This document shows, in pieces, positions 55,808 through 63,714 of a DNA stretch of 64,000 nt (position 1 is its first letter; each line of letters begins with the position of its first letter). The notes under the pieces are model-generated. The model was not told where the DNA came from, did not search any database, and worked only from the letters and a program-made list of their open reading frames with translations. Origin of the DNA: JBOFFC01 sp051648405 (GTDB lineage Bacteria > Planctomycetota > Planctomycetia > Pirellulales > Lacipirellulaceae). Made by a program: the position numbers and the translations under genes. The stretch covers positions 7,781-71,780 of the forward strand of contig JBOFFC010000179.1 of the NCBI GenBank assembly GCA_051648405.1, in the 5' to 3' direction.

Positions 55808-56431
55808 GACACGCTCAAGGTCCCGACGCGAAAGTCAAGCAGTGCGCCGACTTTTTTCGGGGACGCTCCTAGCTCGCGCAAGGGGCCTATTTTCACGCCG
55901 CGCGCGATTGGTACGGAACTATTTTTTCCGCCGCACACGATCCCTCGCCGAAGCGTCGGCTCGGCTCGACGGTGCGCGCAAGTCGTTGGAGTCACAACGT
56001 CTTCCGCTCGCGCAGCGGGCTGCCGAACGCCGGCCCGCGAGGCGGCGCCGTGCATCGGACGAGCGATTTTCCAATCGGCGCTACTTGCATCACGCTCGTC
56101 GATCGCTACGGTCGGAAGCTTAGATCGTTGATCGTCTGATGTGATTTTCACCAATGGATTGTTTTCGCTCCCTTTCTCAGGCGTCGGCGGTTCCTGCCGG
56201 CACGGCTCGCTCGGCGAGCCACACGTGCTAACCAGTTCGGATCGCGCTGCGTCGCGGTCGTGAGGTCTTCGGGGCGGCGTACGCCCTGCCGATCGTCCGC
56301 CCTTTACCGCGCAGCATCCCCCCCGCGTCCACCCCACGCGCCCGCTCGGCCGTCGCTTCGGCGCCGGCAAAGTTCGTGTGTTCGGCCCGAGCTCGTTGTT
56401 AGCTTGGGGAGACGCAAAGGAGCACTGCAAG
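55808..56431. other. Intergenic region without a recognised gene
   Basis: 624 bp between htrA and the next start. Frames on both strands are Arg-rich shadows. I see no terminator, repeat or structured RNA; only the AAGGAG ribosome site (56417-56422) at the right end can be assigned. Confidence 0.4.
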
Positions 56432-57052
56432 ATGCTAAGTCGTTTCGTTGTCGTTTCGTCGCTCGTCGCCTTCTTGGGAGCCGCCCCGTTGGGCGCGCTC
56501 GCCGCCAAGAAGGGCTCGCCCGCCATCGCTTGGCAGGCCGACTACGGCCAGGCGCTCGAAGAGACCCGTGAAGAGTCGCGGCCGCTGCTCGTCGTGCTCG
56601 ACAACCCGTCGAACGAGGACGAGCGCCTCGACCCGGCGCTCGTCAGCGCCACCAGCGGAGCGTTCCCGCTCGATTCCTATGAGCTGTGCCGAGTCGACGT
56701 CTCGACCGAGTACGGCAAGAGCGTCGCCGACGTGTTCCACGTCACCGAGTTCCCGCACGTCGCGATCATCGACAAGACCGGCTCGGTAATCCTCCGGCGC
56801 GTCGCGGGGAACCTTTCCGCCGACCAGTGGAAAGCGACCCTAGCGCGGCACGAGACGGGCGTCAGCAAGACGGGCAAGACCTACGCGGTCTCGAAGCCCG
56901 TTGTGAACGACGCGACGGCCGCAGCGCCTGCGTCGTTCGCGACGCCGGTTGAGTACTCGGCCCAACCCGCGGCGTACGCGGTCCCGGCCGAGGTGTACTC
57001 CGCTCCGCAGCCGTACTGCCCGAGCTGCCAGCTCCGCAACCGCGGCTACTAA
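56432..57052 (+). CDS. Exported thioredoxin-fold protein without CxxC
   Basis: A 206-residue protein from the ATG at 56432, with AAGGAG 9 bp upstream. MLSRFVVVSSLVAFLGAAPL is a signal peptide. The next 130 residues resemble a thioredoxin fold: AIAWQADYGQALEETREESRPLLVVLDNPSN, YELCRVDVSTEYGKSVADVFHVTEFPHVAIIDKTGSVI (cis-Pro as FPHV), but no CxxC is present at the active-site position. The C-terminus is Ala/Pro/Tyr-rich with CPSCQ near the end. A redox role is therefore doubtful. Confidence 0.72.
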   Translation: MLSRFVVVSSLVAFLGAAPLGALAAKKGSPAIAWQADYGQALEETREESRPLLVVLDNPSNEDERLDPALVSATSGAFPLDSYELCRVDVSTEYGKSVADVFHVTEFPHVAIIDKTGSVILRRVAGNLSADQWKATLARHETGVSKTGKTYAVSKPVVNDATAAAPASFATPVEYSAQPAAYAVPAEVYSAPQPYCPSCQLRNRGY

Positions 57053-57068
57053 GCGTTACCGAGGCTTT

Positions 57069-57207
57069 GCACCACAGAGGCCACAGAGAACACGGAGCAA
57101 TGACCAAGCACCAATGACCAACGGGCGTTGCCACGCCAAAGCGCTTCGTTGGTCATTGGTGCTTGGTCATTGGGATATCCTCTGTGTCCTCTGTGCCTCT
57201 GTGGTGC
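57069..57207. repeat. Long palindromic repeat between convergent genes
   Basis: Outer arms GCACCACAGAGGCCACAGAG and its near-complement CTCTGTGCCTCTGTGGTGC; inner arms ATGACCAAGCACCAATGACC and GGTCATTGGTGCTTGGTCAT (perfect 20-bp complement). It sits between the convergent ends of the thioredoxin-fold gene and tsaD and may act as a bidirectional terminator. Confidence 0.88.
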
Positions 57208-57213
57208 GTTTGC

Positions 57214-58242
57214 TTATTGAACGCGCTCGAGCCCCGGGAAGACGTCGAGGTCGAGTGACTCGACGAGGCCCGCGCGGAGTCGCTCGAACGCCACTGCGCC
57301 CATCACGGCGTTGTCGGTGCAGAGATCGACCGGCGGGACGAACAGTCGATATCCGTTCTGCGCTGCCGACGCCTCGAATCGCGCGCGGAGTCGCTTGTTC
57401 GCGGCGACCCCCCCGGCGACGCACAGCGTCTCGTGCCCAGTGAGGCGGAGCGCAAGCTCGGCTTTTCCCACGAGGCAATCGACGACCGCCTCTTGGAACG
57501 CCGCGCACAGGTCGGCTGCGTCTTGATCGGAGAGCGGCGCGGCCCCTCCGTCCGGCGCCTTTCCAGGGCCCATCAAGCGGTAACGGACGGCCGTCTTCAG
57601 GCCGCTGAAGCTGAACGCGATCCGCTTGCGATCGTCGAGCAATGGCCTTGGCAGCGGGACGCGTGACGCGTCGCCGCGCTCCGCGAGCCGCGCGATGCTC
57701 GGGCCGCCCGGCTGCGGCAAGCCCAGCAGGCTCGCCACCTTGTCGAAGGCCTCCCCCGCGGCGTCGTCGATCGTCCCGCCGAGCGGCGTGAAGTCGGTCG
57801 GGCCGTCGCAGCGGTAAAGGTTTGAGTGGCCGCCGCTGGCGATCAGCCCCACGCACGGGAACACGTCGATGCCGCTGGCGATCTTGCAGGCGTACACGTG
57901 CGCGTGGAGGTGGTTCACGGCGACGAGCGGCAAGCCCGTCGCGACGCACAGACCCTTCGCGGCGGCGAGCCCCACCAGCAGCGAGCCCGAGAGGCCCGGT
58001 CGGTTGGCGACCGCAATCGCAGCCAGGTCGTCGAGCGAGACCCGGGCTACCCGCAACGCTTCATCGATCACCGGCAGCACGCGCTCGACGTGCGCGCGGC
58101 TCGCGATCTCCGGCACAACGCCGCCGAACCGAGCGTGCAACTCGTGCTGCGACGCGACAACGGACGACCGCACTTCGAGCGCGTCGGTCACAACGGCCGC
58201 GGCCGTTTCGTCGCACGTCGTTTCGAGCGAGAGCAGGAGCAA
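57214..58242 (-). CDS. tsaD: tRNA N6-adenosine threonylcarbamoyltransferase
   Basis: Last step of t6A37 modification in ANN-decoding tRNAs. 342 residues, the family norm, if started at the TTG at 58242 (MLLLSLETTCDETAAAVV). The in-frame ATG 111 bp upstream lies inside a palindromic repeat and gives non-homologous residues, so it is rejected. Motifs: LSLETTCDETAAAV, the iron-binding HLHAH (NHLHAHVYAC), LIASGGHSNLY, GGTIDDAAGEAFDKVA, LCVAGGVAANKRLR and CTDNAVMGA. Its start region abuts the repeat, so its ribosome site is unclear. Confidence 0.93.
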   Translation of the reverse strand: MLLLSLETTCDETAAAVVTDALEVRSSVVASQHELHARFGGVVPEIASRAHVERVLPVIDEALRVARVSLDDLAAIAVANRPGLSGSLLVGLAAAKGLCVATGLPLVAVNHLHAHVYACKIASGIDVFPCVGLIASGGHSNLYRCDGPTDFTPLGGTIDDAAGEAFDKVASLLGLPQPGGPSIARLAERGDASRVPLPRPLLDDRKRIAFSFSGLKTAVRYRLMGPGKAPDGGAAPLSDQDAADLCAAFQEAVVDCLVGKAELALRLTGHETLCVAGGVAANKRLRARFEASAAQNGYRLFVPPVDLCTDNAVMGAVAFERLRAGLVESLDLDVFPGLERVQ

Positions 58243-58256
58243 CGGAAGGCAGAGGT

Positions 58257-58355
58257 CGGAATGCGGAATGCGGAATGCGGAATCGGGACGTCCGCAGCAT
58301 CGCACGCCGGCGCGCCGCGGGCTATTCCGCACTCCGACATCCGCACTCCGCATTC
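58257..58355. repeat. GAATGCGG-type palindromic repeat
   Basis: Left arm: three tandem GGAATGC units (58258-58283). Right arm: ATTCCGCACTCCGACATCCG and CACTCCGCATTCG (58324-58355), its diverged complement. It lies between the end of the DUF1207 gene (2 bp away) and the start of tsaD. Confidence 0.8.
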
Positions 58356-58356
58356 G

Positions 58357-59604
58357 TTAGAAGTCGTACCAGAAGCCGAGGCCGACCTGCTCCTCGTTGC
58401 GATCGAAGAACTGGTACTGCGTGCTCTTGCCGTTCACGTACTGCACCCCGGCGCGGAACGTCGAACCGGTGACGCCGCGCCACAGCCAGCCGGTCTGGAA
58501 GGTCCAGTCGCCGCCGAAGTCGAGCTCCTCTCGGAGGTGCGCGTTGGTGGCGACGAACGGCGTGCCGCGGTTCCCGGTCGGGCCCGGCTGCGCGTACTCG
58601 GCGCCGAACTGGAACTCCCACGGCTCGGCGCCCCCGGCGGTGAAGAAGGCGAAGGCGGTCTCGCCGTACACGCGGATCGCCGGCGTCAGCTCGTGCGAGA
58701 CGCCGAAGATAATCGCGTCGCGCACGTAGTTGAGCCGCGAGTTCACGCCGGTCCGGCCGATCCGCTCGTCTCCCAGGTGCGAGCTCAGGTGGTAGTACCC
58801 GAACTTGTACTGCGTGTCCCCTTCGCCGTAGGTGAGCGGCACACCGAAGCGGAAGTCGGACGAATCGACGTCGCGGTTCTCGTCGAGGTTCAGCCGCACG
58901 AGCGCGGCGCCCTCGACGTCGAGCTGCCAACCCTCGGGGTCGGCCGGGTTGCCGTTGCCGTAGCGGAACAAGCCGCGCCGGCCACCGACGGTCCCGTCCC
59001 ACAGCAGTTCGCTGCGCGGCGCACTGGACTCGTTGTGAAACAGGAGTGTCCCGATCCGCGACTCGCGCGGGCCGGCAAGGTACGAACGGTAGATGATCCC
59101 GTCGGGGAGCATTTCGAAGTCCCACCCCCCCGCGTCGTAGGCGCCGACATCGACCATCGAGGCGTCCCCTTCGACGACGAACTGCTCGGCGCCGTACGGC
59201 GCGGTCCCGGGCTGCGCAGACTCGTACGGCGCAGACTCGTACGGCGCAGACTCGTACGGCTTAGACTCGTACGGCTTAGACTCGTACGGCGCAGACGCGT
59301 ACTGCGTTGGGGTGACGAGCGGCGACTCGACCAAGGGCTGCGCGAACATCGGCTCGCCGTACAGCGGATCGACGGCGAGCGCGCCCGACGCCGCGCCGTA
59401 ACCGGTGGTCTGACGGAGCGCTGACGGCGCACCCTGCGCCGCGGGACGAACGAGCGATGCAGACGCCCGTTGATCGGCGACCAAGAACGGATCGACCGCC
59501 GGCGACGCGAGAGTCGCCCCCGCGATCGCGAGCGACGCCGCGGCCGCTGCGCACGCTCCGCGCACACTCCACCCGCAAGCGGTCATCCAAATCGCAGCCA
59601 ACAT
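58357..59604 (-). CDS. DUF1207 exported outer-membrane protein
   Basis: A 415-residue exported protein from the ATG at 59604 (MLAAIWMTACGWSVRGACAA), with a further possible ATG at 59586. A signal region is followed by a variable Ala/Pro/Tyr part with a PYESA pentapeptide repeat, then a beta-rich domain: FEMLPDGIIYRSYLAGPRES, GLFRYGNGNPADPEGWQLDVEGAA, VPLTYGEGDTQYKFGYYHLSSHLGDE, ending GLGFWYDF, the terminal aromatic of outer-membrane barrels. This is the DUF1207 family, common in planctomycetes, without known function. Confidence 0.85.
   Translation of the reverse strand: MLAAIWMTACGWSVRGACAAAAASLAIAGATLASPAVDPFLVADQRASASLVRPAAQGAPSALRQTTGYGAASGALAVDPLYGEPMFAQPLVESPLVTPTQYASAPYESKPYESKPYESAPYESAPYESAQPGTAPYGAEQFVVEGDASMVDVGAYDAGGWDFEMLPDGIIYRSYLAGPRESRIGTLLFHNESSAPRSELLWDGTVGGRRGLFRYGNGNPADPEGWQLDVEGAALVRLNLDENRDVDSSDFRFGVPLTYGEGDTQYKFGYYHLSSHLGDERIGRTGVNSRLNYVRDAIIFGVSHELTPAIRVYGETAFAFFTAGGAEPWEFQFGAEYAQPGPTGNRGTPFVATNAHLREELDFGGDWTFQTGWLWRGVTGSTFRAGVQYVNGKSTQYQFFDRNEEQVGLGFWYDF
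59216..59305 (-). repeat. 15-bp tandem repeat coding PYESA in the DUF1207 gene
   Basis: Five units of GCAGACTCGTACGGC (two with TTAGA in place of GCAGA) at exact 15-bp period from 59216, plus a degenerate sixth. In frame, so copy-number change alters repeat length only. Confidence 0.88.
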
Positions 59605-59739
59605 GGGTCGCCGGTCCGCGGGAGCGGGAGAGTGGTCGCCGAAACGCGAGTTCGGGGGCTCGCGCCGCATGCACGGGTCATGCGGGATCTACGGCGGGGA
59701 GGGAACGTAGCGGTAAAATCGGCGATCGGACAGGGCAAA

Positions 59740-59769
59740 CTTGACGAGTCGTAAGCGACTACTGTCAAG
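59740..59769. promoter_or_regulatory. Inverted repeat upstream of the flavin reductase gene
   Basis: CTTGAC...GTCAAG outer arms with AGTCG-TAAG-CGACT inside (1- versus 3-nt asymmetry), 100 bp before the gene. It could be an operator; a TTGACG within it may also be a -35 box. Confidence 0.35.
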
Positions 59770-59868
59770 AGACTTAGCGAGAGCTAGGACTCCCCGCGGG
59801 CGCCCTTCGACGCTACCTTGCAAAGGTCGATTCGAGCACTCCCTGTCACGCCGACGAAAGCCACTCCC

Positions 59869-60372
59869 TTGCTGAAGACCTCCGCCGATTCGACGACGAC
59901 TCCAGAGTCGATCCCCCTCGCACTCGGGCGCGTCGCAAGCGGCGTCTACGTCCTGACGATCGGCGCGGGTGATTCGGCGACGGGGATGCTAGCGAGCTGG
60001 GTCATGCAGGCTGGGTTCGACCCGCCGATGGTCACGGTCGCCCTCGGCGCCGGCCGGCACGTCGCCGAGCGACTCGGCGCGGGGGAACCCTTCGTGCTGA
60101 ACGTCATCGGCGCCGAGCAGTCGATCTTCCTGAAGCACTTCGGCAAGGGCTTTGCGCCCGGCGCTGCGGCGTTCGAGGGAGTCGCGGCCGGGCCCGGCGC
60201 GAACGGCGCCCCGGTCCTCGCGGACGCGATCGCGGCGCTCGAGTGCCTGCCGACGGGCGAGTCGTTCGCCTCGGAAGACCACCGCGTGTTCCTCGCCCGC
60301 GTTACCGCCGGCGCGCTCCGCAGCGACGACGCGCCGATGACGCACGTCCGTAAGCGGGGCGACCGCTACTAG
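59869..60372 (+). CDS. Flavin reductase family protein
   Basis: About 167 residues; FMN-binding split-barrel fold. ALGRVASGVYVLTIGAGDSATGMLASWV is the usual N-terminal region, followed by DPPMVTVALGAGRHVAERLGAGEPFVLNVIG and the C-terminal RVFLARVTAGALRSDD. Members reduce FMN with NAD(P)H or bind flavin for partner oxygenases. The start is uncertain: TTG at 59869 is used and a TTG at 59818 is an alternative. lhgO follows 99 bp downstream on the same strand. Confidence 0.82.
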   Translation: MLKTSADSTTTPESIPLALGRVASGVYVLTIGAGDSATGMLASWVMQAGFDPPMVTVALGAGRHVAERLGAGEPFVLNVIGAEQSIFLKHFGKGFAPGAAAFEGVAAGPGANGAPVLADAIAALECLPTGESFASEDHRVFLARVTAGALRSDDAPMTHVRKRGDRY

Positions 60373-60470
60373 CCTCGGTGGTGAAGCGCGTACCCCCCTT
60401 GGCCCCCTCTCCCGACCGGGGGAGGAAGAGGAACAGTCCTCCCGCAGCGTTCCCTTCCGGCGCCCAGCTT

Positions 60471-61697
60471 ATGGCAGACAGCCAACACCCGTCGCTGCTG
60501 GTGATCGGCGGCGGCATCGTCGGGCTCGCCACGGCGTACCGCTTCCAGCAGCGCTTCCCGGGCAAGTCGGCCGTCGTGCTTGAAAAGGAGCCCGGCGTCG
60601 CGCGGCACCAGACGGGGCACAACTCGGGGGTCCTCCACTCGGGCATCTACTACAAGCCCGGCTCGCTCAAGGCGGTCAACTGCCGCGACGGGAAGCGGGC
60701 GATGGAAGAGTTCTGCACGCAGCAGGGGATCCCCTGGGAGATGTGCGGCAAGGTGATCGTCGCGGTGGGTCCTGAGGACCTGCCGGCGCTCGACAAGATC
60801 TACGAGCGCGGCCAGGCGAACGGAATCGAGTGCCACAAGGTCGGGCCCGAGCGGCTGGCGGAACTCGAGCCGCACGCCCGCGGCGTCGCTGCGATCCACG
60901 TCCCCGTCTCGGGGATCGTCGATTACGGCGTCGTGTGCGAGCGGCTTGCCGACTGCGTGACGGCCGACGGGGGACGCGTTGTCACTGGCGCCCGCGCGAC
61001 GGCGATCCGCCAAGGGCCCGGCGACGTGACGGTCGAGACCACGGCCGGCGATTTCACCGCGCCGCTGGTGGTGAACTGCGCGGGGCTGCACAGCGACCGC
61101 GTCGCGAAGCTGTCGGGGGCGAGGCCCGACTCGCGGATCGTCCCCTTCCGCGGCGAGTACTTCACGCTGAAGCCGTCGGCCCGACGGCTCTGCCGCAACC
61201 TGATCTACCCGACCCCCGACCCGGCCTTCCCCTTCTTGGGCGTTCACTTCACGCGGATGGTTGGTGCAACCCCCGGCGCCGAGTGCGAGGTCGAGTGCGG
61301 CCCGAACGCCGTGCTGGCCCTCGCGCGCGAGGGGTACGGCAAGACGACGCTCAACCTGGCCGACCTCGCCGAGTCGCTCACCTACCCGGGGTTCCTGAAG
61401 CTCGCCGCGAAGCACTGGCGGATGGGCGCCGGGGAGATGTGGCGATCGGTGAGCAAGCGGGCGTTCGTTCGCGCGCTGCGGCGCCTGGTCCCCGAGATCA
61501 CGGCCGACGACCTCGAGGCGGCCCCGGCCGGCGTCCGGGCCCAGGCCGTCATGAGCGACGGCACGATGGTGGACGACTTCTTGTTCGACGACACGGGCCG
61601 AGTCGTCAACGTGCTCAACGCCCCCAGCCCGGCGGCGACGGCCTCGCTCAACATCGGCGCGCTGGTGGTGGACCGCCTCGCGGGCCGCGTCGCGTAG
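60471..61697 (+). CDS. lhgO: L-2-hydroxyglutarate oxidase
   Basis: An FAD enzyme that oxidises L-2-hydroxyglutarate to 2-oxoglutarate. 408 residues from the ATG at 60471. LLVIGGGIVGLATAYRF is the dinucleotide-binding fold; ARHQTGHNSGVLHSGIYYKPGSLKA is the LhgO signature (HNSGVxHxGxYY); GGRVVTGARATAI, VVNCAGLHSDRVA and PFRGEYFTLKP follow in order. A G-rich GGGGGAGGAAGAGG tract 30-60 bp upstream comes from a short C/G palindrome rather than a well-spaced ribosome site. Confidence 0.93.
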   Translation: MADSQHPSLLVIGGGIVGLATAYRFQQRFPGKSAVVLEKEPGVARHQTGHNSGVLHSGIYYKPGSLKAVNCRDGKRAMEEFCTQQGIPWEMCGKVIVAVGPEDLPALDKIYERGQANGIECHKVGPERLAELEPHARGVAAIHVPVSGIVDYGVVCERLADCVTADGGRVVTGARATAIRQGPGDVTVETTAGDFTAPLVVNCAGLHSDRVAKLSGARPDSRIVPFRGEYFTLKPSARRLCRNLIYPTPDPAFPFLGVHFTRMVGATPGAECEVECGPNAVLALAREGYGKTTLNLADLAESLTYPGFLKLAAKHWRMGAGEMWRSVSKRAFVRALRRLVPEITADDLEAAPAGVRAQAVMSDGTMVDDFLFDDTGRVVNVLNAPSPAATASLNIGALVVDRLAGRVA

Positions 61698-61763
61698 CCC
61701 CAACCGTGCCCGTGGCTGCGGTCGTAGACCGTGCTCCGCGACCCGGATAGGATGATGGCCGTA

Positions 61764-61838
61764 CGGGGCGTGGCGCAGTTTGGCTAGCGCGACTGCTTTG
61801 GGAGCAGTAGGTCGCAGGTTCGAATCCTGTCGCCCCGA
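61764..61838 (+). tRNA. tRNA-Pro (anticodon TGG)
   Basis: A 75-nt cloverleaf: acceptor stem CGGGGCG / CGCCCCG (61764-61770 with 61831-61837), discriminator A, anticodon stem ACTGC / GCAGT with loop TTTGGGA (anticodon TGG), and T-arm GCAGGTTCGAATCCTGT. CCA is not encoded; TTTTTT follows directly (61839-61844). It is antisense to the tail of the neighbouring minus-strand frame. Confidence 0.97.
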
Positions 61839-62524
61839 TTTTTTGGAACCACAGATGGACGCAGATAAACGCAGATGACCTTGTTGACGTCCTTTCTGTG
61901 TTCATCTGTGTTCATCTGTGGTTGCTTCTTCTCTCGCAGCCGCTTCGGCGGGTCGAAGACCTCGACGTAGCGGACCAGAGTCGGTCGCTGCTTGTCGAGG
62001 TCGAAGAGCTTCACTTCGTAAAGGCCCTCCGGAAGGCGGCCGAGCGGCGCCCAGTACCACTTCGTGACAACGTCACAGGAGACGAGCCTGGGGTGGAGCC
62101 TACGGTAAGCGACGACGACTTCTCCGTCGCTGATCGTCACCGACTCGACAGCAATCCTGGGCGTGCTCGACCCAGCGCCCAGGTAGGCAACACACCAGTG
62201 TTGATCCGCGGTCGGAGTCGGACAGATCGGCTCGTCACCGCGCACCGACGCCTCAATCGCCAAAGCGCTGGCGCGGTGAGCCGCCAGAAAATCGACTCCC
62301 TCCACCAGAAAGACCTGCGAGGCTCCGCGCGGCTTCTCGAAACCAGGAGACCGATCCCCTGCCAACAACCGCTCGCGTTCCGTAAGCCCAAGCAACTGCA
62401 ACTGCTTGTAACGCATCCCGGGCTGGCCGGTGTTGGTCACAATCTCGTCGAGCGGCACCACCCGCGGCTCCGCGGCGAAGCACGGGGCGGCAAAAGCCAA
62501 GAACAGCGTCGCGATCGTTCGCAT
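61784..62524 (-). CDS. Exported hypothetical protein with an overrun C-terminus
   Basis: A 246-codon frame from the ATG at 62524 (MRTIATLFLAFAAPCFAAEP, signal peptide). Residues 20-200 look like a real exported protein (VPLDEIVTNTGQPGMRYKQLQLLGL; EVVVAYRRLHPRLVSCDVVTKWYWAPLG; LYEVKLFDLDKQRPTLVRYVEVFDPPKR). The last 45 residues are translation of the ACCACAGATG repeat (NTDEHRKDVNKVICVYLRPS) and then of the tRNA antisense (DRIRTCDLLLPKQSR). The native stop has probably been lost. Function unknown. Confidence 0.6.
   Translation of the reverse strand: MRTIATLFLAFAAPCFAAEPRVVPLDEIVTNTGQPGMRYKQLQLLGLTERERLLAGDRSPGFEKPRGASQVFLVEGVDFLAAHRASALAIEASVRGDEPICPTPTADQHWCVAYLGAGSSTPRIAVESVTISDGEVVVAYRRLHPRLVSCDVVTKWYWAPLGRLPEGLYEVKLFDLDKQRPTLVRYVEVFDPPKRLREKKQPQMNTDEHRKDVNKVICVYLRPSVVPKNRGDRIRTCDLLLPKQSR
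61847..61923. repeat. ACCACAGATG-type palindromic repeat, copy b
   Basis: AACCACAGATG and its complement CATCTGTGGTT at the ends; GACGCAGATAAACGCAGATG and two CTGTGTTCATCTGTGTTC units inside. Same family as 20657-20728. It lies just after tRNA-Pro and inside the tail of the neighbouring minus-strand frame. Confidence 0.85.
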
Positions 62525-62588
62525 CGTCGAGCCCTCCGACGATCAGTCTACCGCGAACGCCCCCGTTCTGCACGCTCCTGAAAGACGA

Positions 62589-62670
62589 ATGGCCGCAGAT
62601 GAACGCGGATAAACGCAGATGAGCACATCTGGCTCCTGTCTGCGTTCATCAGCGCGTATCTGCGGCCAAT
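62589..62670. repeat. GGCCGCAGATG-type palindromic repeat, copy c
   Basis: ATGGCCGCAGATGAACGCGG on the left and CGCGTATCTGCGGCCAAT on the right, with AAACGCAGATG and CTGCGTTCATC inside. Related to the ACCACAGATG copies but with GGCCGC ends. It ends 7 bp from the parB stop codon. Confidence 0.82.
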
Positions 62671-62676
62671 TCTTCG

Positions 62677-63714
62677 TCAGTACGTTCCCGTGGCGGACGG
62701 CGCTTCGGTCGCCATCAGGATCGCCCGCAGGCGTTCGAACTCGTCGGCGCTGGTGAAGTGCAGGGTGATCTTCCCCTTGCCCTTCGCGCTCTGCGTTAGC
62801 TGGACCTTCGTGCCGAGCGTCCGCTGCAGCTCTTGCTCGAGGTAGGCGATCTGCTCGCCGCGGGTGGGGGTCGCCTTGCGGCTGACACCGTCGGCGCCGA
62901 CCACGCGGAACGACTCTTCGGTCGGGCCCGCGAGCAGGTCCTGCACCTCTTGCTCGACCTTGCGGACCGACATCCCCTCGCTCGTCGCACGGCGCGCGAG
63001 CGACACCTGGCGCGACTCGTCCCCCAGCGAGAGCAGCGCCCGGGCGTGCCCCTGCGTCAGTTCGCCGTCGATGACCATCTGCTTTACGCTCTCGGGGAGC
63101 TCGAGCAAGCGGATCAGGTTCGCCACCGTCGAGCGGTCGATGTTCACGCGCCGCGCGAGCTCTTCCTGCGTGCCGCCGAACTGCTCGAGGTAACGCTCGA
63201 AGCCGACCCCCTTCTCGATCGCGTTGAGGTCGCTGCGCTGGACGTTCTCGACGATCGCCACCTCGGCGGTCTGGCGGTCGGTGAAGTCGCGGAGCTGCAC
63301 CGGCACGCGGCGCCAGCCGGCGGCCTGCGCGGCGCGCAGGCGGCGTTCGCCGGCGACGAGCTCGAACCGCTCGCCGACGCGCCGCACCACCAGCGGCTGC
63401 AGCACGCCGTGTTCGCGGATGCTGTCCGCCAGGTCGGCGATCTCGACCTCGTCGAACTTGCGCCGTGGTTGGTAGGGGTTCGGCTCGATCACCCCCAGGT
63501 CGAGCCATTTCTGGCCCTGGTCATCGACCCCCATGATCGCGTCGTCGTACGAGCTCGAGATCGTCGAGGTCGGCTCGCCGGTGAGCGACGGCTCGGCGAC
63601 GAGCGCCGGCTGCTCGGCCGGCGCGGCCGCGTCGTTCCAGTTTTGCTGCGCTGGCTCTTCGAGCGAGCGACCCAACAGGGCTTCAAGCCCGCGACCCAAG
63701 CGGCGTTGATTCAT
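62677..63714 (-). CDS. parB: Chromosome-partitioning protein ParB
   Basis: A parS-binding CTPase clamp for chromosome segregation. 345 residues from the ATG at 63714 (MNQRRLGRGLEALLGRSLEE). The first 20 residues, with GRGLEALLG, are the ParA-stimulating end. VIEPNPYQPRRKFDE, LQPLVVRRV, ELVAGERRLRAAQAAG (CTP-binding GERR) and ENVQRSDLNAIEKGVGFERYL form the N domain; GGTQEELARRVNIDRSTVANLIRLLELP is the HTH; the C domain mediates dimerisation. It overlaps parA by 32 bp. Confidence 0.97.
   Translation of the reverse strand: MNQRRLGRGLEALLGRSLEEPAQQNWNDAAAPAEQPALVAEPSLTGEPTSTISSSYDDAIMGVDDQGQKWLDLGVIEPNPYQPRRKFDEVEIADLADSIREHGVLQPLVVRRVGERFELVAGERRLRAAQAAGWRRVPVQLRDFTDRQTAEVAIVENVQRSDLNAIEKGVGFERYLEQFGGTQEELARRVNIDRSTVANLIRLLELPESVKQMVIDGELTQGHARALLSLGDESRQVSLARRATSEGMSVRKVEQEVQDLLAGPTEESFRVVGADGVSRKATPTRGEQIAYLEQELQRTLGTKVQLTQSAKGKGKITLHFTSADEFERLRAILMATEAPSATGTY

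Noticed and set aside
55693..56526. A 277-codon minus-strand frame between htrA and the thioredoxin-fold gene
   Set aside because: Overlaps both plus-strand genes and has no motif or plausible ribosome site.
58243..58353. An N-terminal extension of tsaD from the ATG at 58353
   Set aside because: The extension is translation of a palindromic repeat and TsaD homology starts at the TTG at 58242.
61784..61840. The peptide end DRIRTCDLLLPKQSR as a conserved domain
   Set aside because: It is the antisense translation of tRNA-Pro, a well-known annotation artefact.
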